Shown one piece after another: positions 1 to 5,298 of a stretch of 7,340 bases of DNA. The notes under the pieces are model-generated. The model did no database searches. It was not told the DNA's origin and was given only the letters and a program-made list of their open reading frames with translations. The position numbers and the translations under genes were made by a program. The stretch is from Candidatus Woesearchaeota archaeon. Its GTDB lineage: Archaea > Nanoarchaeota > Nanoarchaeia > Woesearchaeales > CALCXY01. How positions within the stretch are numbered: the stretch's first letter is position 1; each line of letters begins with the position of its first letter. The stretch spans positions 1 to 7,340 of the forward strand of contig JASMFX010000113.1 of assembly GCA_030751555.1 (NCBI GenBank), read 5' to 3'.

Positions 1-751
1 TGATATGATGAGTCAGAAACTCGAGCGCTAGATATGCTTGCTTCTCAATATTATTCATCTTGTTAAATCTGTTCAGGGTTCCAGGAGTATCCATGAATTG
101 AATCTTTTTTTTGTCTTTTATCAGATATGCGGTGTTAATGCTCTTGGTTGTGAATGCATAACTGTCAATCTCTGGTTTTGAACCAGTCAATTTGTAGAGC
201 AATGTTGTTTTCCCAATGTTTGGGAATCCCACAATAGCAACAGTGGGAAGGCTTGTTTTAATTGTTGGAAAGTGTTTTAACACTTTTCTTGCATCCTCTA
301 ATAAGTGTAGTTCATCCTTTATCTGTTTTATCACTGAGGAAATTCTTCCAAAATATTGCTTTTGATATTCTACTGTTTTGGTATAATGTTGGCATTGCTT
401 GATTTTGGCTTTGTATCCTCTGCTGAATGATTTGATTTTTGTGATTGCCCAGTTTACTCCTCCTAATGATTTCTTTACCTCTGGATAATCCATTGTCACT
501 TTTACTAATTCTTTGTAAAAATCATCAAGGTCATCCAGTCTAGGAAAGCTTTGAAGGATTTGATCCAGCTTTCCGACAAGTTTGCTCTCGACAGTTTCTA
601 TTTTTATTAGATAGATCTGCCTGATGATGTTGAGCTTATCCCCTGTGAGTTTCTTGGATCTCATCAGGTCGGTTCTTTTCTTTGCAGCCTTGAAAGCAAA
701 ATCTATGTAGAACTGTGGGCTTTCTATTGTGATGATGTCTTGGAATGCCAT
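1..751 (-). CDS. NOG1-family GTPase, N-terminal part (cut by left window edge)
   Basis: Translating the minus strand from the ATG at 751-749 gives 250 open codons to the window edge, so the C-terminus is missing. Residues 1-165 form the charged, helical NOG1-type N-terminal domain. A GTPase domain follows: P-loop GFPNIGKTT at 175-183, a switch I segment SYAFTTKSIN at 197-206 and the G3 motif DTPG at 221-224. The NKxD motif would lie beyond the window. NOG1/Obg-related GTPases are known to act in large ribosomal subunit assembly, so this is probably a cytoplasmic ribosome-assembly factor. The start is supported by a minus-strand TATA box (774-781) about 27 nt upstream and no SD, which fits a leaderless mRNA. 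The domain order separates it from Obg and DRG proteins, but the family call rests on half a protein. Confidence 0.85.
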   Translation of the reverse strand, partial: MAFQDIITIESPQFYIDFAFKAAKKRTDLMRSKKLTGDKLNIIRQIYLIKIETVESKLVGKLDQILQSFPRLDDLDDFYKELVKVTMDYPEVKKSLGGVNWAITKIKSFSRGYKAKIKQCQHYTKTVEYQKQYFGRISSVIKQIKDELHLLEDARKVLKHFPTIKTSLPTVAIVGFPNIGKTTLLYKLTGSKPEIDSYAFTTKSINTAYLIKDKKKIQFMDTPGTLNRFNKMNNIEKQAYLALEFLTHHI

Positions 752-867
752 AATAGAGAAAAATCGTTAGGTGTATAAAAAGGTAGTTGTTCTACCGGAT
801 AGAATCATATCCTAAGGGGATCTAGATTGGTTTATTAAGGTTGTTTTTTTACGAGGGCTCAAAGCAA
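752..867. other. Intergenic spacer with two small adjacent hairpins
   Basis: Besides the NOG1 TATA box, the only structure seen is GGTAG-TTGTT-CTACC (782-796) followed at once by GGATA-N6-TATCC (797-812). Stems of 5 bp are weak, and no T-run follows on the minus strand, so I assign no function. Confidence 0.3.
774..781 (-). promoter_or_regulatory. TATA box for the NOG1-like gene
   Basis: The minus strand reads TTTTTATA, centred about 27 nt before the ATG at 751. This is the archaeal spacing for a transcript that begins at or next to the start codon. The same arrangement recurs at other genes in this window. Confidence 0.55.
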
Positions 868-1740
868 TTAAATTTGGTAATTGCGTACAACTGGCTGCTG
901 GAAGTTCAATTCCCTGAGGTCATACTGGATTATCGCCATAGATACGAGATTATTTTGCTGACCCGCCCAGGGCCTTATCTGATCAAGGATGCCCCCTGAG
1001 CTACGGGCTGTGATTTGGATTGGGACGGGAGTGCCTCTAAATGGAAATAATTCTTCTCCTGAGTTTGGACCCCTACCGTCATATGTTCCTAGCCAAAAGG
1101 CTTCACCTGGATCAGGACAAACTTTGAAAACTTCTCTAACAGCCTCACCACTAGCTTCCCTACGTATGATTCCCAGTTCAGCGGTCAATGGGCTATCCTT
1201 CTTGGTCTGTCTTCCTATCGCTGCCAATATTCGTGGAGTGTATACTGGATGATCTGGTTCATAATTCCAGGTATTCATGTCAGCTTCAAGGAGAGAGTTC
1301 TCCCCATTAGGAAAGTTACCTGTAACTGCTCTAGTAAAAGCAGTGCTAGTCGTTCTTCCATTTGTGCAGATTCCGATGGCGCGGTTTCCATGGATTGTCC
1401 ATGCTAGCGCATCGTAAAAAATAAGATCTGGACTTAATCTCGAATCTTCTTTCCAAGCATCTGTTGTAGCCTCTGTATATATTCTCGTCTCTCTTTCTTT
1501 AAATTTTCCATCCTGGGACAGTTTTCTACCTCTGCTTCCAGAGGATCTTCCTGTGAGAATGTAAGCTAAGAATGGGCGGGAGATACCATCCCAATTCGGT
1601 GCTCTCCCAACAAAAACTTGTCTTCCATATCCAGACTCTTCTAAGGGTCTTGTAGTGTCTATTCCTACTTCTTGAGGTAAGTCTGCAAATTGTTCATTTG
1701 CTCTTCTAAGAAATTTTTCTTTTTCCTCTTCAATTGACAT
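868..1740 (-). CDS. purO: IMP cyclohydrolase-like protein (PurO superfamily)
   Basis: 290 residues. The sequence resembles the IMP cyclohydrolase (PurO-like) family: FLAYILTGRSSGSRGR at 57-72, CTNGRTT at 125-131, YEPDHPVYTPR at 160-170 and FWLGTYDG at 215-222. PurO enzymes have an Ntn-hydrolase-like fold and close the ring of FAICAR to give IMP, the last step of de novo purine synthesis. At 290 residues it is longer than the roughly 200-residue archaeal PurO I know and closer to the longer bacterial-type homologues. No other purine genes are nearby, so the exact substrate is an inference. The start is supported by an AGGAGAT SD (1753-1747) 6 nt before the ATG and a TATA box at 1787-1794. A hand count over 480 bases (961-1440) gives about 47% G+C, against mid to high 30s in most aspartate kinase lines I counted, which hints at acquisition from elsewhere. 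Confidence 0.72.
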   Translation of the reverse strand: MSIEEEKEKFLRRANEQFADLPQEVGIDTTRPLEESGYGRQVFVGRAPNWDGISRPFLAYILTGRSSGSRGRKLSQDGKFKERETRIYTEATTDAWKEDSRLSPDLIFYDALAWTIHGNRAIGICTNGRTTSTAFTRAVTGNFPNGENSLLEADMNTWNYEPDHPVYTPRILAAIGRQTKKDSPLTAELGIIRREASGEAVREVFKVCPDPGEAFWLGTYDGRGPNSGEELFPFRGTPVPIQITARSSGGILDQIRPWAGQQNNLVSMAIIQYDLRELNFQQPVVRNYQI

Positions 1741-1746
1741 GATATC

Positions 1747-1753
1747 ATCTCCT
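1747..1753 (-). promoter_or_regulatory. Ribosome binding site of the PurO-like gene
   Basis: AGGAGAT on the minus strand, 6 nt before the ATG at 1740. It fixes this start and shows that the gene has an SD-led leader, unlike its leaderless neighbours. Confidence 0.6.
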
Positions 1754-1786
1754 GTGGGTATAGTATATTTCTCTTTAGAATATCGC

Positions 1787-1794
1787 TATATAAG
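1787..1794 (-). promoter_or_regulatory. TATA box for the PurO-like gene
   Basis: The minus strand reads CTTATATA. A start site about 25 nt downstream (near 1765) would give a short leader of about 25 nt containing the SD. A weaker AT-rich stretch at 1761-1770 is an alternative but would leave too little room for that SD. Confidence 0.45.
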
Positions 1795-1873
1795 GATTAT
1801 GTAATTGGTATGACTATATTGGAAAATATGGTTAGGAGTATAGATTTTTTGCAGAGTCTAATTGCAGCAAACT

Positions 1874-1881
1874 TTTATAAA
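1874..1881 (+). promoter_or_regulatory. TATA box for the small plus-strand gene at 1904
   Basis: TTTATAAA, centred about 27 nt before the ATG at 1904. The spacing matches the leaderless promoters of the aspartate kinase and antitoxin genes and is the best evidence that the following reading frame is, or was, a gene. Confidence 0.45.
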
Positions 1882-1903
1882 CACGATAATCATCGTATGT
1901 ATT

Positions 1904-2216
1904 ATGTGGGTTATGAAGTTAGAATTGGATTCTAAAAAGCAGTTTATCGGAAGGATGGCTTTAAAGCACAAGGTAAGTGTAGTTGGGCAGATACTCTCTT
2001 ATTATAAAGATTCAAAAAAAGTATATCTTATTGCGTGTGGGTTTATGTTTGGATAGAGAAAAAATTGGAAGGTATCTTCAGTGGGTTGATAATAATTTTG
2101 GTTTTCCTTCTGTAATAAAAAAAACTCGAGTTACTCACATACCCCATTTCGGTAGTTTATTTAGCTATCTCATTCCGAGAGGGATTCTAGAGCTCTACAG
2201 AGAGTCTCTACCTTAA
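1904..2216 (+). pseudogene. Unrecognised small gene, apparently frameshifted at an A7 run
   Basis: I do not recognise this protein. Frame 2 is open from ATG 1904 (MWVMKLELDSKKQF...) to TAG at 2054-2056. Frame 3 continues with protein-like sequence (DREKIGRYLQWVDNNFGFPS, then TRVTHIPHFGSLFSYLIPRG) to the TAA at 2214-2216. The two join if one A is removed from the A7 run at 2014-2020, giving about 103 residues with a smooth junction at DSKK/YILLRVG. A leaderless-type promoter sits at 1874-1881, and the end is convergent with the toxin gene, sharing TTAA at 2213-2216. The break could be a true mutation, a sequencing or assembly error, or programmed slippage on A7. No catalytic motif is evident; a homing-endonuclease relationship was considered and not supported. 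Confidence 0.4.
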
Positions 2217-2605
2217 AAAAATTTTTTGCAGAATTCATCCTTGTCTACAATGGTGAATGGTTCAACTCTTTGTTTGAGAAAATGCCTGTTCTCGCTAATA
2301 AGAAATTTTGCTTCAACCATTTCACAGAATCCTGCAATGAGAATATCTCCTTTTTTAAATCCTAAATTTTTGTATTTTGCAAATACCTCTTTTGAACATA
2401 GTTCTGTGTCCAAAAAAATATTGCTTTTCATCAGCAAATGATAAAATTTACTCCTCAATTGGCGAGGAATATTTCTCAATACCTCTTTTACTATTTGTTC
2501 ATTAACATAAATACAGAAATCTTCGTTGTGTATAATCCTATCAATTTGTTTATCATTCTCCAAAAGATAAAAGATAAACTCATTGCTGTCAAGCACTATC
2601 TTCAT
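2213..2605 (-). CDS. vapC: PIN-domain ribonuclease toxin (VapC type)
   Basis: 130 residues, the usual size of a single-domain VapC toxin. It opens with the PIN strand MKIVLDSNEF carrying Asp6. The other expected acidic positions fit Glu41 (in QIVKEVL) and Asp87 (in KKGDILIAGF), and the late strand FLISENRHF (101-109) carries the Asn106 region. VapC proteins are Mg-dependent RNases that commonly cut tRNA or rRNA; the target of this one cannot be read from sequence. Its ATG overlaps the antitoxin stop by 4 nt (ATGA at 2605-2602), so the two are translationally coupled. The gene ends convergent with the broken plus-strand gene. An uncoupled PIN protein in RNA maturation is less likely given the partner. 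Confidence 0.82.
   Translation of the reverse strand: MKIVLDSNEFIFYLLENDKQIDRIIHNEDFCIYVNEQIVKEVLRNIPRQLRSKFYHLLMKSNIFLDTELCSKEVFAKYKNLGFKKGDILIAGFCEMVEAKFLISENRHFLKQRVEPFTIVDKDEFCKKFF
2215..2227. terminator. A7T6 tract between convergent genes
   Basis: The tract sits where the plus-strand reading frame (stop 2214-2216) and the toxin gene (stop 2215-2213) meet. Its T6 (2222-2227) could terminate plus-strand transcription. On the minus strand the run of T overlaps the toxin stop, so termination there is less clear. Confidence 0.3.
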
Positions 2606-2904
2606 GAGGCTTCAAACCACTTTATATATTTCGTTTCCCACAAGTGATTTCTTGTTTTCCTAATATCCCTCAAGGTTTCTTCTCTTGATTTCCCTTTAAT
2701 CTCTCCCTCTGAAGGTGTTTCCTTAAACCACTTATCTACAATCTGTTTTTTCTCAATCAAGGGCGCATCCAACAATAATTCGTTCTTTAAGCTTTCTCTT
2801 ATGAGTTCTGAGAAATTCGTGTAGAGGCCTTCATCTATCAAGATCTTTGTCTTTCTTACCAGCTTTTTGGGAAGAGTTATGTTTATTCTCTGGATATCTC
2901 CCAT
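2602..2904 (-). CDS. Ribbon-helix-helix antitoxin (CopG/VapB-like)
   Basis: 100 residues from ATG 2904. The N-terminus is a ribbon-helix-helix DNA-binding domain: strand QRINITLPKKLV (residues 5-16), then helices through EGLYTNFSELIRESLKNELL. The C-terminal half, rich in charged and aromatic residues (WFKETPSEG, HLWETKYIKWFEAS), would be the toxin-binding part. Such antitoxins neutralise the PIN toxin and usually repress their own operon as a complex. An in-frame GTG at 2913 would add three residues, but the TATA box at 2928-2936 places transcription start almost exactly at the ATG at 2904, so I use that. The gene lies back to back with ribosomal protein S6e. Confidence 0.78.
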   Translation of the reverse strand: MGDIQRINITLPKKLVRKTKILIDEGLYTNFSELIRESLKNELLLDAPLIEKKQIVDKWFKETPSEGEIKGKSREETLRDIRKTRNHLWETKYIKWFEAS

Positions 2905-2927
2905 GATACACACTCAATACATACTCC

Positions 2928-2936
2928 TATTTAAAT
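2928..2936 (-). promoter_or_regulatory. TATA box for the antitoxin-toxin operon
   Basis: The minus strand reads ATTTAAATA, centred 28 nt upstream of the ATG at 2904, which fits a leaderless transcript. It lies about 30 bp from the divergent S6e TATA box, so an autoregulating antitoxin bound here could also affect S6e. Confidence 0.5.
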
Positions 2937-2958
2937 GTTTCTGTTTGTGTGCGAAACT

Positions 2959-2967
2959 CTTAAAAAC
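2959..2967 (+). promoter_or_regulatory. TATA-like box for ribosomal protein S6e
   Basis: CTTAAAAAC, with expected transcription start near 2990. That would leave about 40 nt before the chosen start at 3030, enough to contain its SD. Confidence 0.4.
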
Positions 2968-3017
2968 CACATCAGATTCTTCTACTTAGCTGAGTATCCA
3001 TTATGAGATGCTCTGGT

Positions 3018-3025
3018 GGAGTGAT
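3018..3025 (+). promoter_or_regulatory. Ribosome binding site deciding the S6e start
   Basis: GGAGTGAT lies 4 nt before ATG 3030 and matches GGAGGTGAT with one base missing. It favours 3030 over the in-frame ATG at 3003, which has no SD and is too far from the TATA box for leaderless initiation. Confidence 0.55.
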
Positions 3026-3029
3026 ATTA

Positions 3030-3593
3030 ATGGCGGAATTTAAATTAGTATTAGGGTTTAAGGAAGGAAAGTGTGTTCAAAGAGAAGTTAAAGATCAGGA
3101 TGCTTCTATATTTATTGGTAAAAAGATTGGTGATAAAGTAGAGGGCAGTGCAGTCGGCTTAGAGGGTTATGAGTTTGAAATCACTGGTGGTTCTGATAAG
3201 GTTGGTTTTCCTATGAGAAAAGATGTTGCTGGATCTGCTCGAAAAAGAATCTTGGCTGTTTCTGGGAAGGGTTTAAAGAAAAAGGCTAAAGGCGTTAGAC
3301 AGAGAAAAGCTGTTGCAGGTAATACTCTACATTCAAATATTAGTCAGATTAATCTTAAGGTTTTGAAAGTTGGCAAAGAAAATTTGTTAAAGGCTGCTGA
3401 GAAAAAGGAAGGAGCTGAAGGTGGAGAAGGAAAAGAAGAAGCTCCAGCTGAGAAGAAGGAAGAGAAAAAGGAAGCTCCTGTAAAGAAAGAAGAAGCAAAG
3501 CCTGAAGATAAGAAAGAGGCAAAAAAGGAAGAGCCTAAAAAGGAAAAGCCTGCTGCGAAGGAAGAAAAGCCTAAAGAAGAGAAAAAGGACTAA
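3030..3593 (+). CDS. rps6e: Small-subunit ribosomal protein S6e with long charged C-terminal tail
   Basis: 187 residues. The core (1-120) is recognisable archaeal/eukaryotic S6e: N-terminal MAEFKLVLGF, GFPMRKDVAGSARKR at 59-73, RQRKAVAGNT at 90-99, and ISQINLKVLKVG at 104-115. It is a structural component of the 30S subunit. I start at ATG 3030 because MAEFK matches the family N-terminus and an SD precedes it; the upstream in-frame ATG (3003) would add nine atypical residues. Residues 121-187 form a low-complexity tail of Lys, Glu, Ala and Pro with almost no hydrophobic residues, roughly half again the core length. It is probably disordered; its role is unknown. Unlike the eukaryotic S6 tail, I see no Ser/Thr phosphorylation sites in it. 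A T7 run follows the stop. Confidence 0.93.
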   Translation: MAEFKLVLGFKEGKCVQREVKDQDASIFIGKKIGDKVEGSAVGLEGYEFEITGGSDKVGFPMRKDVAGSARKRILAVSGKGLKKKAKGVRQRKAVAGNTLHSNISQINLKVLKVGKENLLKAAEKKEGAEGGEGKEEAPAEKKEEKKEAPVKKEEAKPEDKKEAKKEEPKKEKPAAKEEKPKEEKKD

Positions 3594-3606
3594 TTCCGAA
3601 TTTCAC

Positions 3607-3613
3607 TTTTTTT
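3607..3613 (+). terminator. T-run terminator after S6e
   Basis: Seven T residues begin 14 nt after the S6e stop, the usual form of an archaeal terminator. The aspartate kinase promoter follows, so the two genes are likely separate transcription units. Confidence 0.5.
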
Positions 3614-3633
3614 ATCAATTTTATATACGAAAC

Positions 3634-3641
3634 TATATAAA
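3634..3641 (+). promoter_or_regulatory. TATA box for aspartate kinase
   Basis: TATATAAA, centred 27 nt before the ATG at 3664; no SD precedes that ATG, so the mRNA is likely leaderless. The sequence TATACGAAA (3624-3632) directly upstream covers the TFB recognition position and carries the TACGAA motif also seen near the lrp-dapB-dapA promoter. Confidence 0.6.
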
Positions 3642-3663
3642 CGACTTACTTTTCTTTGTATTT

Positions 3664-4968
3664 ATGATAATAATGAAATTCGGAGGAACTTCTCTTGGAA
3701 GTTCTTCTAAAATCAAGGAAGCTGCGAATATCGTAAAATCTTATCTTGATAGTGAGCCGGCTATTATTGTTTCTGCAATTGGTGGAATTACTGATATGGT
3801 TATTGGGGCTGTTGAGGCAGCTTCTAAAGGCAAGGTGGATTTAGGTGATATTAGGAAAAAACATGAGGGCATTATAGGGGATCTTGGTCTTGATAGTAAA
3901 ATTTTAGATGATTTGGATGCATTAGAGGAGCTTCTCACAAGTGTGAAGGATGTGCAGATAAATACTAAAGATATGGATTCTGCTCTTAGCTTTGGAGAGA
4001 GGTTAAGCTCAAAGATTTTTGCTGCTTATCTTGAGAAAGAGGGAGTTGATGCAAAGGCATTAAATGCTTATGATATTGGAATGGTTACTAATGATGAGTA
4101 TGGCAAGGCAGAGCTTTTACCTCAGTCATTTATTCTTCTCAAGGACAATCTCGAGAATCTGAAGGAGGTTCCTGTTATAACTGGATTCATAGCTAAATGC
4201 GAGCAAGGCTTTATAACCACCTTTGGAAGGGGAGGAAGTGATTATACTGCTGCTATTGTTGGTGCTGCACTAGAAGCTGATGAGATTCAGATTTGGACTG
4301 ATGTGAATGGCGTTATGAGTTCTGATCCACGTATTGTCAAACAGGCACATACTATTGATGAACTTTCATTTACAGAAGCTGCAGAGCTTTCCTATTTTGG
4401 CGCTAAAGTTTTGCATCCAAAGACAATCCAACCTGCTATTGATAAAAATATCCCTGTGATTGTGAGGAATACCATGGATTATAAATCTAAAGGAACCAGG
4501 ATAGTGCAAAAAGTTAAGGAATCTGCCGAGATTGTAAAGGCTATTAGCTGCAAAAAGAATGTTACTATTATTAATATAGATTCGTCAAGAATGCTTGATG
4601 CCTATGGCTTTCTTGCAAAGATTTTTAATGTGTTTGATAGTCATAAGGTGCCTGTGGATATGGTAGCTACCTCTGAGATTAGTGTCTCTCTTACAGTAGA
4701 TACTGGTCAGATAGCAGATGTTGTGGAGGATTTACAAAAGTTTTCAGATGTTAAAATTCATAAAGACAAGGCAATTGTTATTGTTGTTGGGGAGGGCCTT
4801 AAGAAGAGAATTGGTAAGGCTGCTGGGCTTTTTAACATACTTAGAGAAAACAATATTCATATCGATATGATCTCGCAGGGAGCTTCAGAGATCAATATAG
4901 GCTTTGTTGTGGATATGAAAGATGCAGATAAGGCTGTAAAAGTCCTGCATAAGCATTACTTTCCGTAA
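3664..4968 (+). CDS. lysC: Aspartate kinase (aspartokinase)
   Basis: 434 residues, near full family length. The enzyme phosphorylates L-aspartate with ATP to give 4-phospho-aspartate, the entry step to lysine, threonine and methionine. The kinase domain carries KFGGTS at 5-10, FGERLS at 110-115, TTFGRGGSD at 185-193, WTDVNGV at 211-217 with DPR at 221-223, and ELSYFGAKVLHP at 241-252. Two ACT domains follow (about 298-365 and 366-434), with the typical KVPVDMVATSE and NNIHIDMISQGAS segments; these usually bind lysine or threonine for feedback inhibition. No homoserine dehydrogenase domain is fused. The promoter spacing supports the ATG at 3664, although the internal ATG giving MKFGGTS (3673) is possible. 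It stands alone in front of the lrp-dapB-dapA operon. Confidence 0.95.
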   Translation: MIIMKFGGTSLGSSSKIKEAANIVKSYLDSEPAIIVSAIGGITDMVIGAVEAASKGKVDLGDIRKKHEGIIGDLGLDSKILDDLDALEELLTSVKDVQINTKDMDSALSFGERLSSKIFAAYLEKEGVDAKALNAYDIGMVTNDEYGKAELLPQSFILLKDNLENLKEVPVITGFIAKCEQGFITTFGRGGSDYTAAIVGAALEADEIQIWTDVNGVMSSDPRIVKQAHTIDELSFTEAAELSYFGAKVLHPKTIQPAIDKNIPVIVRNTMDYKSKGTRIVQKVKESAEIVKAISCKKNVTIINIDSSRMLDAYGFLAKIFNVFDSHKVPVDMVATSEISVSLTVDTGQIADVVEDLQKFSDVKIHKDKAIVIVVGEGLKKRIGKAAGLFNILRENNIHIDMISQGASEINIGFVVDMKDADKAVKVLHKHYFP

Positions 4969-4972
4969 TAAC

Positions 4973-4981
4973 TTCTTTTTT
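4973..4981 (+). terminator. T-rich terminator after aspartate kinase
   Basis: TTCTTTTTT lies just after the TAA at 4966-4968. It is a typical archaeal T-tract terminator and supports separate transcription of the downstream operon from its own promoter. Confidence 0.45.
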
Positions 4982-4990
4982 AGTACATAA

Positions 4991-5009
4991 TTCGTACTTT
5001 ACATACGAA
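4991..5009 (+). promoter_or_regulatory. Inverted repeat TTCGTA-N7-TACGAA, candidate operator
   Basis: A perfect 6-bp inverted repeat separated by seven bases, upstream of the TATA box at 5030. The same half site occurs as TTTCGTAT at 5041-5048, just after that TATA box, and as TACGAA at 3626-3631 in the aspartate kinase promoter. The placement suggests a dimeric regulator of lysine genes; the adjacent Lrp-type protein is the first candidate. No binding evidence exists in the sequence itself. Confidence 0.45.
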
Positions 5010-5022
5010 ATTCATCTAAAAT

Positions 5023-5037
5023 AGAAAGATTTATATA
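5023..5037 (+). promoter_or_regulatory. BRE plus TATA box for the lrp-dapB-dapA operon
   Basis: The purine-rich AGAAAGA (5023-5029) followed by TTTATATA (5030-5037) is the most promoter-like sequence between aspartate kinase and lrp. It predicts transcription start near 5060, directly before the first inverted-repeat arm, giving a leader of about 240 nt. TTTCGTAT (5041-5048) lies between it and the predicted start, a position where a bound protein would repress. Confidence 0.55.
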
Positions 5038-5070
5038 CTATTTCGTATTCCATTTTCCCATTCGAATATG

Positions 5071-5197
5071 TCAGAAATTTACCATCAATCTATTGAAAAT
5101 CTACGATTTTGAATGTGCTCAGAAATCCTTTTGGATTTCTGACATATGATTGATGGCTGAAAACCATTCATCCTTAAGTATCATGGTAAATTTCTGA
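5071..5197 (+). repeat. 15-bp inverted repeat enclosing a 10-bp hairpin
   Basis: TCAGAAATTTACCAT (5071-5085) is exactly complementary to ATGGTAAATTTCTGA (5183-5197). Inside, TCAGAAATCC (5119-5128) pairs exactly with GGATTTCTGA (5133-5142). All four arms share the core TCAGAAAT or its complement. Confidence 0.85.
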
Positions 5198-5206
5198 GCA
5201 TGCTCA
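5195..5206 (+). repeat. 12-bp perfect palindrome TGAGCATGCTCA
   Basis: A self-complementary 12-mer that overlaps the right end of the first inverted repeat (to 5197) and the first bases of the second stem (from 5204). In RNA it could compete with both; in DNA it is a possible site for a symmetric dimer. Confidence 0.7.
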
Positions 5207-5280
5207 AGAACCACCTATGATGGATTAAGGGGGTAAGGCAGAGCCTTACATGCCACCTATCTATGATGGGTGGTTCTTGA
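5204..5280 (+). repeat. Second stem-loop: 12-bp closing stem with inner 7-bp hairpin
   Basis: TCAAGAACCACC (5204-5215) pairs perfectly with GGTGGTTCTTGA (5269-5280). Inside is GTAAGGC-AGA-GCCTTAC (5233-5249). CTATGATGG occurs twice (5215-5223, 5261-5269) and CCACCTAT twice (5211-5218, 5253-5260), so the GGTGG at 5269-5273 can pair with either CCACC copy. The right arm ends 10 nt before the lrp ribosome binding site. Confidence 0.8.
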
Positions 5281-5290
5281 CATTGTTGCG

Positions 5291-5298
5291 GGTGTAAT
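5291..5298 (+). promoter_or_regulatory. Ribosome binding site of lrp
   Basis: GGTGTAAT, a near match to the 3' part of GGAGGTGAT, just before ATG 5300. It supports this start over an in-frame TTG at 5270, which lies inside the stem right arm and would add ten residues before the conserved MDRIDTKIIE. Confidence 0.45.

Noticed and set aside
989..1252. Plus-strand 87-codon reading frame
   Set aside because: It lies antisense within the PurO-like gene, which has clear family motifs, an SD and a promoter; the plus-strand translation has no recognisable features.
1904..2216. LAGLIDADG homing endonuclease fragment
   Set aside because: Hydrophobic stretches near the frameshift loosely recall it, but the acidic LAGLIDADG core is not present.
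5066..5280. CRISPR array
   Set aside because: The repeats are short inverted and direct copies at irregular spacing, with no regular repeat-spacer pattern and no cas genes.
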